From contig JAVKFF010000052.1 of NCBI GenBank assembly GCA_040226215.1, positions 1-64,000 on the forward strand: DNA of 64,000 bases. Reading direction: 5' to 3'. Within the stretch, counting starts at the first letter, position 1; every line of letters starts with the position of its first letter. The notes beneath the pieces were generated by a model. That model was not told where the DNA came from, ran no database searches, and worked only from the letters and a program-made list of their open reading frames with translations. This document shows, piece by piece, positions 45,057 to 53,294 of the stretch. The DNA comes from JAVKFF01 sp040226215 (lineage in GTDB: Bacteria > Pseudomonadota > Alphaproteobacteria > DSM-16000 > Inquilinaceae). Both the position numbers and the translations under genes were made by a program.

Positions 45057-46667
45057 CTACTCCGCCCGGTCCACGTTCCAGTAGACGCTTATAGGCGTTC
45101 CTGGGATGTAGCCCGTGATGTCGTCGCGATGCGCCCGGGAGGTGAAGAACTGACCGTAGGGGACGTAGGGTACCACCTCGTAGGCCCGTTCCTGCAGCGC
45201 CTCGGCGATCTCGCGCCGGGCCTCGACGTCGGACTCGGTGCGCCAGGCCGATCGCAGATCTTCGATCTCCTGGTCGCAGGGCCAGCCGAACCAGGCGTTC
45301 TCGCAATTCGCCGCGAGCGTGATGTTGGTCAGGGGCGAGGCTGCCTCCAGGCCGCCGGTGTAGGTGACCAGGATGTTCCAGCCGCCCTCGCTGACGGGTG
45401 AGGTACTGGTGCGCCGCGAGGTCAGCGTGCTCCAGTCCATGGCCTGCACGTCGACGGTCGCGCCGGCGGCCCGCAGCTGCTGGCCGACATAGAGGGCCAC
45501 GGCGTGGAGGTCCGGCAGGTCCGTCGGATCGAGGATGACGATCGGCGAACCGTCATAGCCGCTCGCCTCGAGCAATTCCGCCGCCCGCGCGATATCGGCT
45601 TCCTCGACCACGCCGACGACGCCGGCATCGCTCTCATAGGGGCCGCCGCAGGTGAGGTAGGCGGCGCATTCCTGCCACAACGCCTGGTCGCCGATGGCGG
45701 CGGCGAGAACGTCCGACTGATCGACGAGATGGAGCAGTGCCTGGCGCGCCTCGGGCTGGTCGAAGGGCGGGTTCAGGTGGTTCGGCCGGATCACGCCGTG
45801 GGAGTAGGCGCCGCGTTCGACGACGATGCCGGGCGAGCCTTCCATGGCCACCGCCAGGTCCGGCGGCACCAGTTCCCAGATGTCGACCTCGCCGGCCATC
45901 AGCGAGGCCATGGTGGTGGTGGAGTCGGGGATGTAGACCCACTCCACGCGATCGAAGTTCACCACCTTGCCGCCCGACATGAAGTCCGCCGGCTCGTCGC
46001 GCGGCACATAGTCGGCGAAACGCTCGTAGACCACCGTGCTGCCGGGTTCCCAGGCATCGGCCAGGAAGACGTAGGGGCCCGAGCCGGTGTAGTCGGAGAT
46101 CTGCTCGTCCGCCGGTGTCGCCGCCACGTCGGCTGGCATGATGAAGGGCGGGTTGCCGCGGACGCCGGCCAACGCGTCGAGCACCAGTCCGAAGGGTTCG
46201 CTGAGGGTGATGCGGATGGTGGCGTCGTCCACGGCCTCCAGCGACTCCGTGACGCCGGCCAGGGTTTGGCCCATGCCGTCGCGCTGCCACCAGCGCTCCA
46301 GCGAGGCGACCACGTCCTGGGCGGTCACCGGATCGCCGTCGTGGAACGAGAGCCCGTCACGCAGGGTGATGGTCCAGACGAGGCCATCCTCCGACACGGT
46401 GTGCCCCTCGGCCATCTGCGGTTGCGGCACGCCGGCGGAGTCGAACTCGTAGAGCTTGTCGTAGATCATGTAGCCATGGGCCAGCGTGATGCCCGCAGTG
46501 GTCCAGATCGGATCGAGGTTGCGCAGATCGGCGTGGATGACGACGCGCAGCGTCTCGTCCTGGGCCAGGACCGGGGCGGCGGCAAGCGCGCCGGCCAGCG
46601 CCAGGCCGGAGACCGCGCCCAGCCGGCGGCCAAGCGTTCCGAGGACCGAAGTGACATTCCCAGTCAT
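45057..46667 (-). CDS. periplasmic substrate-binding protein, family 5 (module F)
   Basis: 536 residues from ATG 46667-46665, preceded by AGGAGGG. Signal peptide MTGNVTSVLGTLGRRLGAVS to about APVLAQ. The mature protein begins DETLRVVIHADLRNLDPIWT; family 5 motifs include LRDGLSFHDGDPVTAQDVVA and GSGPYVFLADAWEPG. The open frame upstream overlaps the dipeptidase gene and is not coding. Four cysteines (QECAAYLTC, ENC, PCDQ) may form disulfides. Receptor of importer F. Confidence 0.94.
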   Translation of the reverse strand: MTGNVTSVLGTLGRRLGAVSGLALAGALAAAPVLAQDETLRVVIHADLRNLDPIWTTAGITLAHGYMIYDKLYEFDSAGVPQPQMAEGHTVSEDGLVWTITLRDGLSFHDGDPVTAQDVVASLERWWQRDGMGQTLAGVTESLEAVDDATIRITLSEPFGLVLDALAGVRGNPPFIMPADVAATPADEQISDYTGSGPYVFLADAWEPGSTVVYERFADYVPRDEPADFMSGGKVVNFDRVEWVYIPDSTTTMASLMAGEVDIWELVPPDLAVAMEGSPGIVVERGAYSHGVIRPNHLNPPFDQPEARQALLHLVDQSDVLAAAIGDQALWQECAAYLTCGGPYESDAGVVGVVEEADIARAAELLEASGYDGSPIVILDPTDLPDLHAVALYVGQQLRAAGATVDVQAMDWSTLTSRRTSTSPVSEGGWNILVTYTGGLEAASPLTNITLAANCENAWFGWPCDQEIEDLRSAWRTESDVEARREIAEALQERAYEVVPYVPYGQFFTSRAHRDDITGYIPGTPISVYWNVDRAE

Positions 46668-46762
46668 GATTAAGCACCCTCCTGTCGTGAGCGGGACGTG
46701 CCCGCTCCGTTTTCCGATCGTCTCGCCCTCCTGGCGGCTCTTCCCTTGTCGTCGTCGTCGGC

Positions 46763-47776
46763 TCAGGCCCCCCAGACCGCGCGATAGACGCGCATCCAGT
46801 TGCCGCCCAGCACCTTGAGCGCCGCCTCCTCGCCAAAGCCGCGTTCGAGCAGCCTGGCGGTCAGGTTGGCGAGCGTGGCCGGCGTCTCGATGCCGGCGGG
46901 ATAGTGGTGCGGCGGCGGCGGGTAGGTATCCGGACGCCAGACGCCGCTCTTCAGTGCCGCCTGGTAGAAGTTCATCGCCTCCTCGTCGGAGACGATCGGC
47001 GCCTGGCCGTTGTAGTAGTCGATGCCGAGGCCGACATGGTCGATGCCCACGAGATCGGCGACATAGGCGATGTGATCGACGAAGCGGTCGAGCGAGGGCC
47101 GGTTGGTCGAATCCACGAAGCCCGGAAAGCCGACGATGCCGACGAGGCCGCCGGAGCCGGCGATCGCCCGGATCATCTCGTCGGTGATGTTCCGGCGCGA
47201 GGCGTGCAACGCGCGCGGGTTGCCGTGAGAGACGACGACCGGGGCCGCGCTCGTCTCGACGGCGTCGAGCGTCGTGCGCTCGCCGGTGTGCGAGCAGTCG
47301 ACGATCACCCGCGCCTCGTTCAAACGCCGGACCAGCTTGACCCCGAAATAGCTGAGACCGCTGTCGGTGCGCTCGTCCGCGCCGTCGCCGACATGGTTGC
47401 GGACATTGTAGCAGAGCTGGATGATGCCGACGCCGAGATCCTTGTAGGCAAAGACGAGATCGAGGTCCGATTCGATCGGATCCGCGCCCTGGAAATGCAT
47501 CAGGATCGCCGTCTTGCCGGCTTCCTTGGCGGCCTCGATGTCGGCTGCCGTGTGCGCCTGGACCAGCCGCTCGTCCGCGGCGATCAGTCCTTTCCACAGG
47601 GCGATCTGGCCGAGCGCGTAGCGCGCGCCCTCGACACTGGCGATGGTCGGCGCCACCAGGGTGAGCCCGCCCTCGATATAGAGATCGATCGTCGACGGCG
47701 TGCGCAGGAGGGGGCACACCGCATCGATAACGATGGCACGGTCGTGCAACGAAAGGGCGGCAGTCATCCGGTCCAT
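46763..47776 (-). CDS. M19 (membrane dipeptidase) family protein with incomplete metal site
   Basis: 337 residues (ATG 47776; ATG 47767 has a better-spaced GGGGATGG). The fold is recognisable: VIVDCSHTG (His163) and VVVSHGNPRALH (His184) match the two histidines of the M19 site, and LVGIDHVGLGIDYYNG and GGNWMRVYRAVW match the C-terminal part. But the N-terminal metal motif DGHND reads DAVCP (residues 18-22) and the bridging Glu of the IEG motif is Gln96 (MHFQGAD). It may bind one metal or act on an unusual substrate. First gene of operon F, 95 bases before the SBP gene. Confidence 0.87.
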   Translation of the reverse strand: MDRMTAALSLHDRAIVIDAVCPLLRTPSTIDLYIEGGLTLVAPTIASVEGARYALGQIALWKGLIAADERLVQAHTAADIEAAKEAGKTAILMHFQGADPIESDLDLVFAYKDLGVGIIQLCYNVRNHVGDGADERTDSGLSYFGVKLVRRLNEARVIVDCSHTGERTTLDAVETSAAPVVVSHGNPRALHASRRNITDEMIRAIAGSGGLVGIVGFPGFVDSTNRPSLDRFVDHIAYVADLVGIDHVGLGIDYYNGQAPIVSDEEAMNFYQAALKSGVWRPDTYPPPPHHYPAGIETPATLANLTARLLERGFGEEAALKVLGGNWMRVYRAVWGA

Positions 47777-47852
47777 CCCCGTTGCTTGTTTTTGCGGGTC
47801 GGGAAAAGGCTACTGGGATTGTGCCTTGATCGGAAATACCATCTCGGCAGCG

Positions 47853-47873
47853 ATTATTGACGGATTTGATAAT
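47853..47873. promoter_or_regulatory. LysR-type box ATTAT-N11-ATAAT overlapping the LysR start
   Basis: Perfect dyad, with T-N11-A at its core, ending one base before the ATG at 47875 of the LysR gene and 77 bases from the divergent dipeptidase start. It fits the classic LysR-family box. Its position implies autorepression by blocking transcription or ribosome entry, and it may also serve the divergent operon. Confidence 0.75.
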
Positions 47874-47874
47874 A

Positions 47875-48783
47875 ATGAGTCTGGAAAGCCGGCCGCTACG
47901 GGCCTTCGTCGCCGTCGCCGAGGAACTCAGCTTCGTCAACGCCGCCCGGCGGCTGCACATCGCCCAGCCCGCCCTGACCCGCACGATCAAGGAGATCGAG
48001 GCGGAAATCGGCGTGCGCCTGCTGGAGCGCACGACCCGCGTGGTCCGGCTGACGGAGGCGGGCGAGGCCTTTCTCGGGCATGCCAGGCGCACCCTCTCCC
48101 AGCTCGAACAGACGGTGCAGATCACGCGCGATATCGGCCACGGCCTGACCAGCCACATCGAGATCGGCTACATGGACTTCGCCATCTACGGACCGATGCC
48201 CGAGATTCTCGCGCGGTTCCGGCAGAGCTACCCGAAAGTGAAGCTGTCATTGCATCGGCGCCGCTCGGACGAGCAGTCGGCGGAGGTCGCCAGCCACCGG
48301 CTCGACCTCGGGTTCACCGTACACCACCGGTTCGCCAACACGGTCGAGGTCCAGACGATGACGCGCGAGCCGCTGGTCGTGCTGCTGCCGTCCGACCATC
48401 GGCTGGCCGGACGGGACGCCATCTCCGTGGCCGACCTGGCGGACGAGGACTTCGTCATGGGCAGTCGGCGCGGTTGGCAGATCTTTCTGCCGATCGTCGA
48501 GGAATTCTGCGGCCGGGCCGGCTTCGCGCCGCGCTTCGCCATGGAGGTCGAGGACGGCATCGCGATGTTCTCCGCGATCGCCAGAGGCCTCGGCGTCTCG
48601 GTCTATCCCGCCTGCGCGCTGGCGGTGGGAATGCGCGGCGTGGTCGTCCGCCCGTTCGCCGAACAATCGCCGGAGATCGCCACGTACTGCGTCATGCGCC
48701 CGGACAGCGACGTGCCGGCGATCGAGCACATGAAGGCCGTCGTGCGCTCATTCGCCCTGGACGGTGGGGGCGGGGCGATCTGA
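47875..48783 (+). CDS. LysR-family transcriptional regulator (module F)
   Basis: 302 residues from ATG 47875 (MSLESRPLRAFVAVAEELSF). HTH at about residues 3-62 (RRLHIAQPALTRTIKEIEAEIG); effector domain similar to CbbR/BenM-type co-inducer domains. No Shine-Dalgarno sequence is visible and a LysR box abuts the start, so expression is probably low and autoregulated. Divergent from the dipeptidase/importer operon F. A TTG at 47857 is the alternative start. Confidence 0.92.
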   Translation: MSLESRPLRAFVAVAEELSFVNAARRLHIAQPALTRTIKEIEAEIGVRLLERTTRVVRLTEAGEAFLGHARRTLSQLEQTVQITRDIGHGLTSHIEIGYMDFAIYGPMPEILARFRQSYPKVKLSLHRRRSDEQSAEVASHRLDLGFTVHHRFANTVEVQTMTREPLVVLLPSDHRLAGRDAISVADLADEDFVMGSRRGWQIFLPIVEEFCGRAGFAPRFAMEVEDGIAMFSAIARGLGVSVYPACALAVGMRGVVVRPFAEQSPEIATYCVMRPDSDVPAIEHMKAVVRSFALDGGGGAI

Positions 48784-48792
48784 TGGACGCGG

Positions 48793-48846
48793 CCGGCATG
48801 GCGTCATTGCCGGACGGCATCCATCGCTTCCGCCCGTCCATGCCGG
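48793..48846. terminator. inverted repeat between convergent LysR and LuxR genes
   Basis: Perfect 9-base arms CCGGCATGG (48793-48801) and CCATGCCGG (48838-48846) with 36 bases between. It sits in the 106-base gap where the two genes converge, a place where a bidirectional terminator is expected. No T-tract is present. Confidence 0.35.
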
Positions 48847-48889
48847 ATCCCCGGCCCGTGCCTCGGCTGCCGGCGGCGGCACCGTTCGA

Positions 48890-51628
48890 TCAGACGAAAC
48901 CGATCTGGCGGGCCTTTTCCGCGGCCTGCGTGCGATTGCGGACCGAGAGCTTGGAGAACACGTTCTTCAGATGGGTCTTCACCGTCTGCTCGCGGATGCC
49001 GAGCGCGAGGCCGATCTCGCGATTGGTGAGACCGCGGGCGACCAGCCCGGTGATCTGCCGCTCGCGCTCGCTCAGCAGGTCGTAGAGCGTCGGCGCGCCG
49101 CGGTCGTCGCCCAGTGCGATGCCGCCGCCCTTGGCGCCGGCGAGCCGTTCGATGGCCTGCAGGAAATCGGCCCAGCCTTCGTTGGCCGCCCGCAGGCCGA
49201 GCGCTTCGGCGTGCAGGCTCAGACATTGCGTGAAATCCGGACCGAGGTCGACCAGGCTGCGGGCGATTCCGCAATCGGCGCCGATCCGCAGCGCCTGGGA
49301 CAGCGACCGGGCGGCCTCCTTCCGGAGCCCCTGTCCGCTTTGCGCGATCCCGGTCAGCGCCTGCAGGACCGCCACTGAATGCAGTCGCTCCTCCCGCACG
49401 GCGCGGTCCAGCAGCGGCTTCAGCGCCTCGAGCGCGGCGGAGAAGCGGCGGCGGGAAACGTTGATCAGGACACGCACCGCATGGGCCGGCTCCCAGACCT
49501 GCCAGACCAGTGGCGGCAGGCGCCCGGACTGCTCGGCGAGACCGGCCATCAGGTGGTCGCTCTCCCGCTGCGCCTCGCCCAGGCGCCCGGCGAGGAGGAA
49601 GAGGCGGGCCCGTTCGTTGCGGATGGCCAGGGACAGGCGCACATTGCCCGTTTCCAGCGCGAAGCTGTCGCCGCGGTCCAGGACGGTCATCGCCTCCGCC
49701 GCACGTCCGGTCGCGGCGAGCAAGCGGGACAGCGTCACGTAGCCCACCACATGGCGGTCGTCGAGCCCGGCCCTGTCGATCTCCGCCGTGCCGAGCGCAC
49801 CGGACCGCAACAGCGCCTCGGCATCGGCGATGCCGTCGCATTCGTAACGGACGAGGCCGAGCAGCACCGACGACAGTCCCACCATGTAGGAGGTGCTGGC
49901 GAAGTTCGCCCGGGCGATCTCGAGCGCGTCCTGGAAGTAGGTTTCGGCCTCGACGACCCGTCCCCGGGCCAAGGTGGCCATTCCGGCGATGGCCTTGGAG
50001 TGCACCAGTCCCCAATAGCAGTCGATCGCCTTGTACTTGCCATGGGCTCGCCAGGTGAGGTCGAGCGACCTGTCGAGCGCGCCGAAATGGAGATGGCCGA
50101 AACCCAGGATGGAATCGAGGTCAACCTGCCCGAACGGCCCGTCGTCGATCACGGTGCCGCCAAGGCTCTCGGTGAGAGCGTGGAAGCGCGCCATGTCGCC
50201 GCTATAGGCAGCCACCAGGCAGTCGAAAAGGCGCACCCGCTCCAACAGCCGCAAGGGCGATCCGGTATCGGCTTGCGTGCGGTCCAGCCGCTGCTCGACA
50301 TCGCGCAGCGTCCGGTCGGCGCGCTCGTAGTTGCGGGAGTTGATGTCGCGCCAGACGTGCAGGAGCATCAGCAGCGGGCGGGCGTTCAGCACGGCATCCG
50401 GCAGGCTGGCGAGCCAGCCGTGATAGATGTCGAACAGGCCGTAGCTGAGATAGTCGAAAAGACAGCGGCTCTCGATGATGGCCGCCGCCCGCTCCATCTC
50501 TCCCGCGGCCAGCAGGTGGCGGACCGCCTCGCGATGGTGGCCGTTGGCTTCGAACCAGGCGCCGGCGCGGCTGTCGATTTCAGCGATCGCCGTCTGTCCC
50601 AGCGACTGCGCCCGGTTGCGCAGGAACTGCGAGAACAGCGCGTGGTAGCGGAACCAGGTGCGATCGGTGTCGAGCGGCTGCGTGAAGATGTTCCGGCTGA
50701 CCAGCAGGTCGAGCACAGCGACGCTGTCCTGCCGCCCCATGATGGCGTCGCACACGCCGGCGGACATGCGGTCGAGCCGGGAGGTGCGGACGAGAAAGGC
50801 CTGGAGCGCTTCCGGCAGCGTCCGGAACACCTCGTCCATGAAGAAGTCGAACACGTCCGCGCTCGCCGCGAAGGCCTCCAGCCGGTTGCCGCCGCCCAAC
50901 CGGTGCCAGGACAGGCTGGCGAGGCGCAGACCAGCCACCCAGCCTTCCGTCTGGCGCAGGAGAGAGGCGGCCGCGAGCCCCTCGACGGTCATGTCTGGAT
51001 GGCCGGCGAAGAACCGCTCGATCTCCTCGGCGGTGAAGCGAAGTTCCCGCGGCCCGACCTCCCACAGCGAATCCGTCATGCGCAGGCGGGACAGGGGCAG
51101 TCCCGGCGCGACCCGGCTGGCGATGACCAGGCGCATGCTGGTGGGTCCGCGCAAGGCGAGCTTGCCGAGAAATTCGGTGATCTGGGGGTTGGCGATGACG
51201 TGGAAGTCGTCGATGAAGACGACGAAGGGATGGTCGATCGCCGCCATCTCGTTGACCAGCAGGCCGAAGGCATGCCGGTTCACCGCCGATTCCTGCGCCG
51301 ACAGAAGCTGGCCCAGCGCGTCCTTGGCGAAGGTCGGATGGATCGTCTGCAGCGCACCGACGAGATAGGCGAGGAACAGCGGCAGGCCGTCATCCTCGCT
51401 GTCCAGCGACAGCCAGCAGGCCGGGACGCCATCGGCGATCAGCGCGTCGTGCCACTGTGTGAGGCAGGTGGTCTTGCCGAAGCCGGGTGGTGCCTCGACG
51501 ATGGTCAGGCGGCGCTGGGGCAGGCGCCCGGCGCCCACGAACAGGCGCGGTCGGGCGACCACGCCGGCGGGCAGGGAAGGCGGCCGCAACTTGGTGGCGA
51601 TGAGAGGGAGGATCGCGCTCGTCGCCAT
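48890..51628 (-). CDS. MalT/LAL-type LuxR-family transcriptional regulator
   Basis: 912 residues, the usual size for large ATP-binding LuxR regulators. N-terminal STAND-type NTPase with Walker A APPGFGKTT near residues 46-54 and Walker B-like VVFIDDFHVI near 145; a central helical repeat region (about 400-830); and a C-terminal LuxR HTH from about residue 850 (LLSERERQITGLVARGLTNR, then GIREQTVKTHLKNVFSKL). Such proteins oligomerise on inducer and ATP binding and activate transcription. It is divergent from the amidase-importer operon G, its likely target. AGGAGA lies before ATG 51628. Confidence 0.94.
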   Translation of the reverse strand: MATSAILPLIATKLRPPSLPAGVVARPRLFVGAGRLPQRRLTIVEAPPGFGKTTCLTQWHDALIADGVPACWLSLDSEDDGLPLFLAYLVGALQTIHPTFAKDALGQLLSAQESAVNRHAFGLLVNEMAAIDHPFVVFIDDFHVIANPQITEFLGKLALRGPTSMRLVIASRVAPGLPLSRLRMTDSLWEVGPRELRFTAEEIERFFAGHPDMTVEGLAAASLLRQTEGWVAGLRLASLSWHRLGGGNRLEAFAASADVFDFFMDEVFRTLPEALQAFLVRTSRLDRMSAGVCDAIMGRQDSVAVLDLLVSRNIFTQPLDTDRTWFRYHALFSQFLRNRAQSLGQTAIAEIDSRAGAWFEANGHHREAVRHLLAAGEMERAAAIIESRCLFDYLSYGLFDIYHGWLASLPDAVLNARPLLMLLHVWRDINSRNYERADRTLRDVEQRLDRTQADTGSPLRLLERVRLFDCLVAAYSGDMARFHALTESLGGTVIDDGPFGQVDLDSILGFGHLHFGALDRSLDLTWRAHGKYKAIDCYWGLVHSKAIAGMATLARGRVVEAETYFQDALEIARANFASTSYMVGLSSVLLGLVRYECDGIADAEALLRSGALGTAEIDRAGLDDRHVVGYVTLSRLLAATGRAAEAMTVLDRGDSFALETGNVRLSLAIRNERARLFLLAGRLGEAQRESDHLMAGLAEQSGRLPPLVWQVWEPAHAVRVLINVSRRRFSAALEALKPLLDRAVREERLHSVAVLQALTGIAQSGQGLRKEAARSLSQALRIGADCGIARSLVDLGPDFTQCLSLHAEALGLRAANEGWADFLQAIERLAGAKGGGIALGDDRGAPTLYDLLSERERQITGLVARGLTNREIGLALGIREQTVKTHLKNVFSKLSVRNRTQAAEKARQIGFV

Positions 51629-51713
51629 GGGAAGATTTCGTCTCCTGCTCTGTGGTGAACATGGGGGGCGAGGCGACCACCCCTCGGCGCCGGAGCCTGA
51701 CCCTTTCGGGGTA

Positions 51714-51733
51714 TGACATGTCCGGAACTGTCA
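51714..51733. promoter_or_regulatory. dyad TGACA-N10-TGTCA between LuxR regulator and amidase
   Basis: A 20-base imperfect palindrome with centre TCCGGA, lying 43 bases before the amidase start and 85 bases from the regulator start, in a 147-base divergent gap. Symmetry and position make it a candidate operator for the LuxR-family protein; the family usually binds short dyads. Confidence 0.5.
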
Positions 51734-51775
51734 CCCTAGCATCCCCCCTCCTGGATGTTGGGAGCAAGTTCGACC

Positions 51776-53245
51776 ATGCGCCAGTCCGCCATCCCGTCCG
51801 GCCGGACCGCCCTGTCGCCCTCGGAATACGCCGGGCACGACGCCGTCTCGCTCGCCGGCCTGGTCGCGACAGGCGCCGTCCACCCGATGGAGCTGCTGAA
51901 CACGGCGGTGGCGGCGGTCGAGGCGCTCGATCCCACGCTGAACGCCGTGGTGATCCGCTTCGAAGAGATGGCACGGGCGGCGATCGAACAGGGCCTGCCC
52001 GAGGGTCCGCTGCGCGGCGTCCCCTTCCTGCTGAAGGACCTGACGGCGCATATGGCCGGCACCGTCACCAGCTGCGGCTGGCCGCCGAGGGCCGAAACGA
52101 TATCGACCATCGATACCGAACTCGTGGCGCGGTTCCGCCAGGCAGGCCTCGTCACCTTCGGCAAGACCGCGGTGCCGGAACTGGCGATGGACTGGAGCAC
52201 GGAAAGCCGCCTTTACGGACCGACCCGCAATCCCTGGTCGCCGGCGCACTCCACCGGCACCTCCAGCGGCGGTTCCGCGGCTGCGGTGGCCGCGGGCATG
52301 GTGCCGGTCGCGCATGGCAATGACGGTGGCGGGTCGATCCGGGTGCCGGCCTCCTGCTGTGGCCTGTTCGGGCTCAAGCCGTCACGCCACCGCAACCCGG
52401 CCGGACCGGTGGTCGGCGATCTCTGGCAGGGGATGATCTGCGAGCACGTGCTGAGCCGGACCGTGCGCGACAGCGCGGCGGTGTTGGACGCCACGGCGGG
52501 GATCGATGTCGGTGCCTTCCACGAGGCGCCTGCGATGCCGTGCTCCTTCGCCGCGGCCGTGAACCAGGCGCCGCGGCCGCTGCGCATCGCCCTGTCGACC
52601 GAGGCGCCCTATGGCGCGCCCACGCACGGCGACTGCCGCGCCGCGGCCGAGGACGCGGCCGCGTTGTGCGAATCGCTCGGCCACCACGTCGAACGCGCCA
52701 CGCCGCCGCTGCCGGACGAGGGCTGGCAAGCCTTCGAAACCTTCATCTCGGTCGAATACGCGGCCGACATCGCGCGGGAGGCGATGACCCTCGACCGCGA
52801 CCTGACGGAGGCGGATTTCCCGCCGGTGCTCTGGGCGATGATCGAGCGCGGCCGGTCGATTGGCGGCGTCGAGGCGGCGCTGGCCCTGTCGGTGCTCCAC
52901 CGCATCAGCCGCGACCTCGGCCGCTTCTTCCAGGCCTTCGACGTCGTGCTCACGCCGACCCTGGCGGTGCCGCCGGTCAGGCTGGGCCATTTCGGCCTCG
53001 ACGTCACGCCGGAGGCGCACTGGAAGGCCTATCTCGGCTTCATGCCCTACACCCATCCCTTCAACATCGGCGGCCAGCCGGCCATGTCCGTGCCGCTCTA
53101 CTGGAACCAGGACGGGCTGCCAATCGGCGTCCAGTTCGCCGCGCCGGTCGGTGACGAATACACCCTCTTCCAGCTCGCATCACAACTAGAAGCCGCCCGG
53201 CCCTGGCTGGATCGCACGCCGCGCATCTCGCTGAAGGGCCAATGA
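51776..53245 (+). CDS. amidase-signature family hydrolase
   Basis: 489 residues from ATG 51776 (GGGAG upstream; an ATG at 51755 is also in frame but has no ribosome site). Ser-cisSer-Lys triad: Lys87 in FLLKDL, cis-Ser163 in GTSSGGSAAAV and nucleophile Ser187 in GNDGGGSIRVPAS. Hydrolyses carboxamides with release of ammonia or an amine. It has no signal peptide, so it acts in the cytoplasm after import. First gene of operon G, 49 bases before the SBP gene; the pairing suggests that importer G carries an amide. Confidence 0.94.
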   Translation: MRQSAIPSGRTALSPSEYAGHDAVSLAGLVATGAVHPMELLNTAVAAVEALDPTLNAVVIRFEEMARAAIEQGLPEGPLRGVPFLLKDLTAHMAGTVTSCGWPPRAETISTIDTELVARFRQAGLVTFGKTAVPELAMDWSTESRLYGPTRNPWSPAHSTGTSSGGSAAAVAAGMVPVAHGNDGGGSIRVPASCCGLFGLKPSRHRNPAGPVVGDLWQGMICEHVLSRTVRDSAAVLDATAGIDVGAFHEAPAMPCSFAAAVNQAPRPLRIALSTEAPYGAPTHGDCRAAAEDAAALCESLGHHVERATPPLPDEGWQAFETFISVEYAADIAREAMTLDRDLTEADFPPVLWAMIERGRSIGGVEAALALSVLHRISRDLGRFFQAFDVVLTPTLAVPPVRLGHFGLDVTPEAHWKAYLGFMPYTHPFNIGGQPAMSVPLYWNQDGLPIGVQFAAPVGDEYTLFQLASQLEAARPWLDRTPRISLKGQ

Positions 53246-53294
53246 CGTGGCCGCCAACGCATCCGTTCCATCAGCACGCAAGGAGGTATTCACA

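Noticed and set aside
46668..48158. Upstream extension of the module F SBP frame, giving a 1033-residue reading
   Set aside because: The true start at 46667 has a ribosome site and signal peptide; the extension overlaps the dipeptidase gene in another frame.
49379..51658. 759-codon open frame on the plus strand
   Set aside because: Mirror of the LuxR-family regulator; composition typical of an antisense frame.
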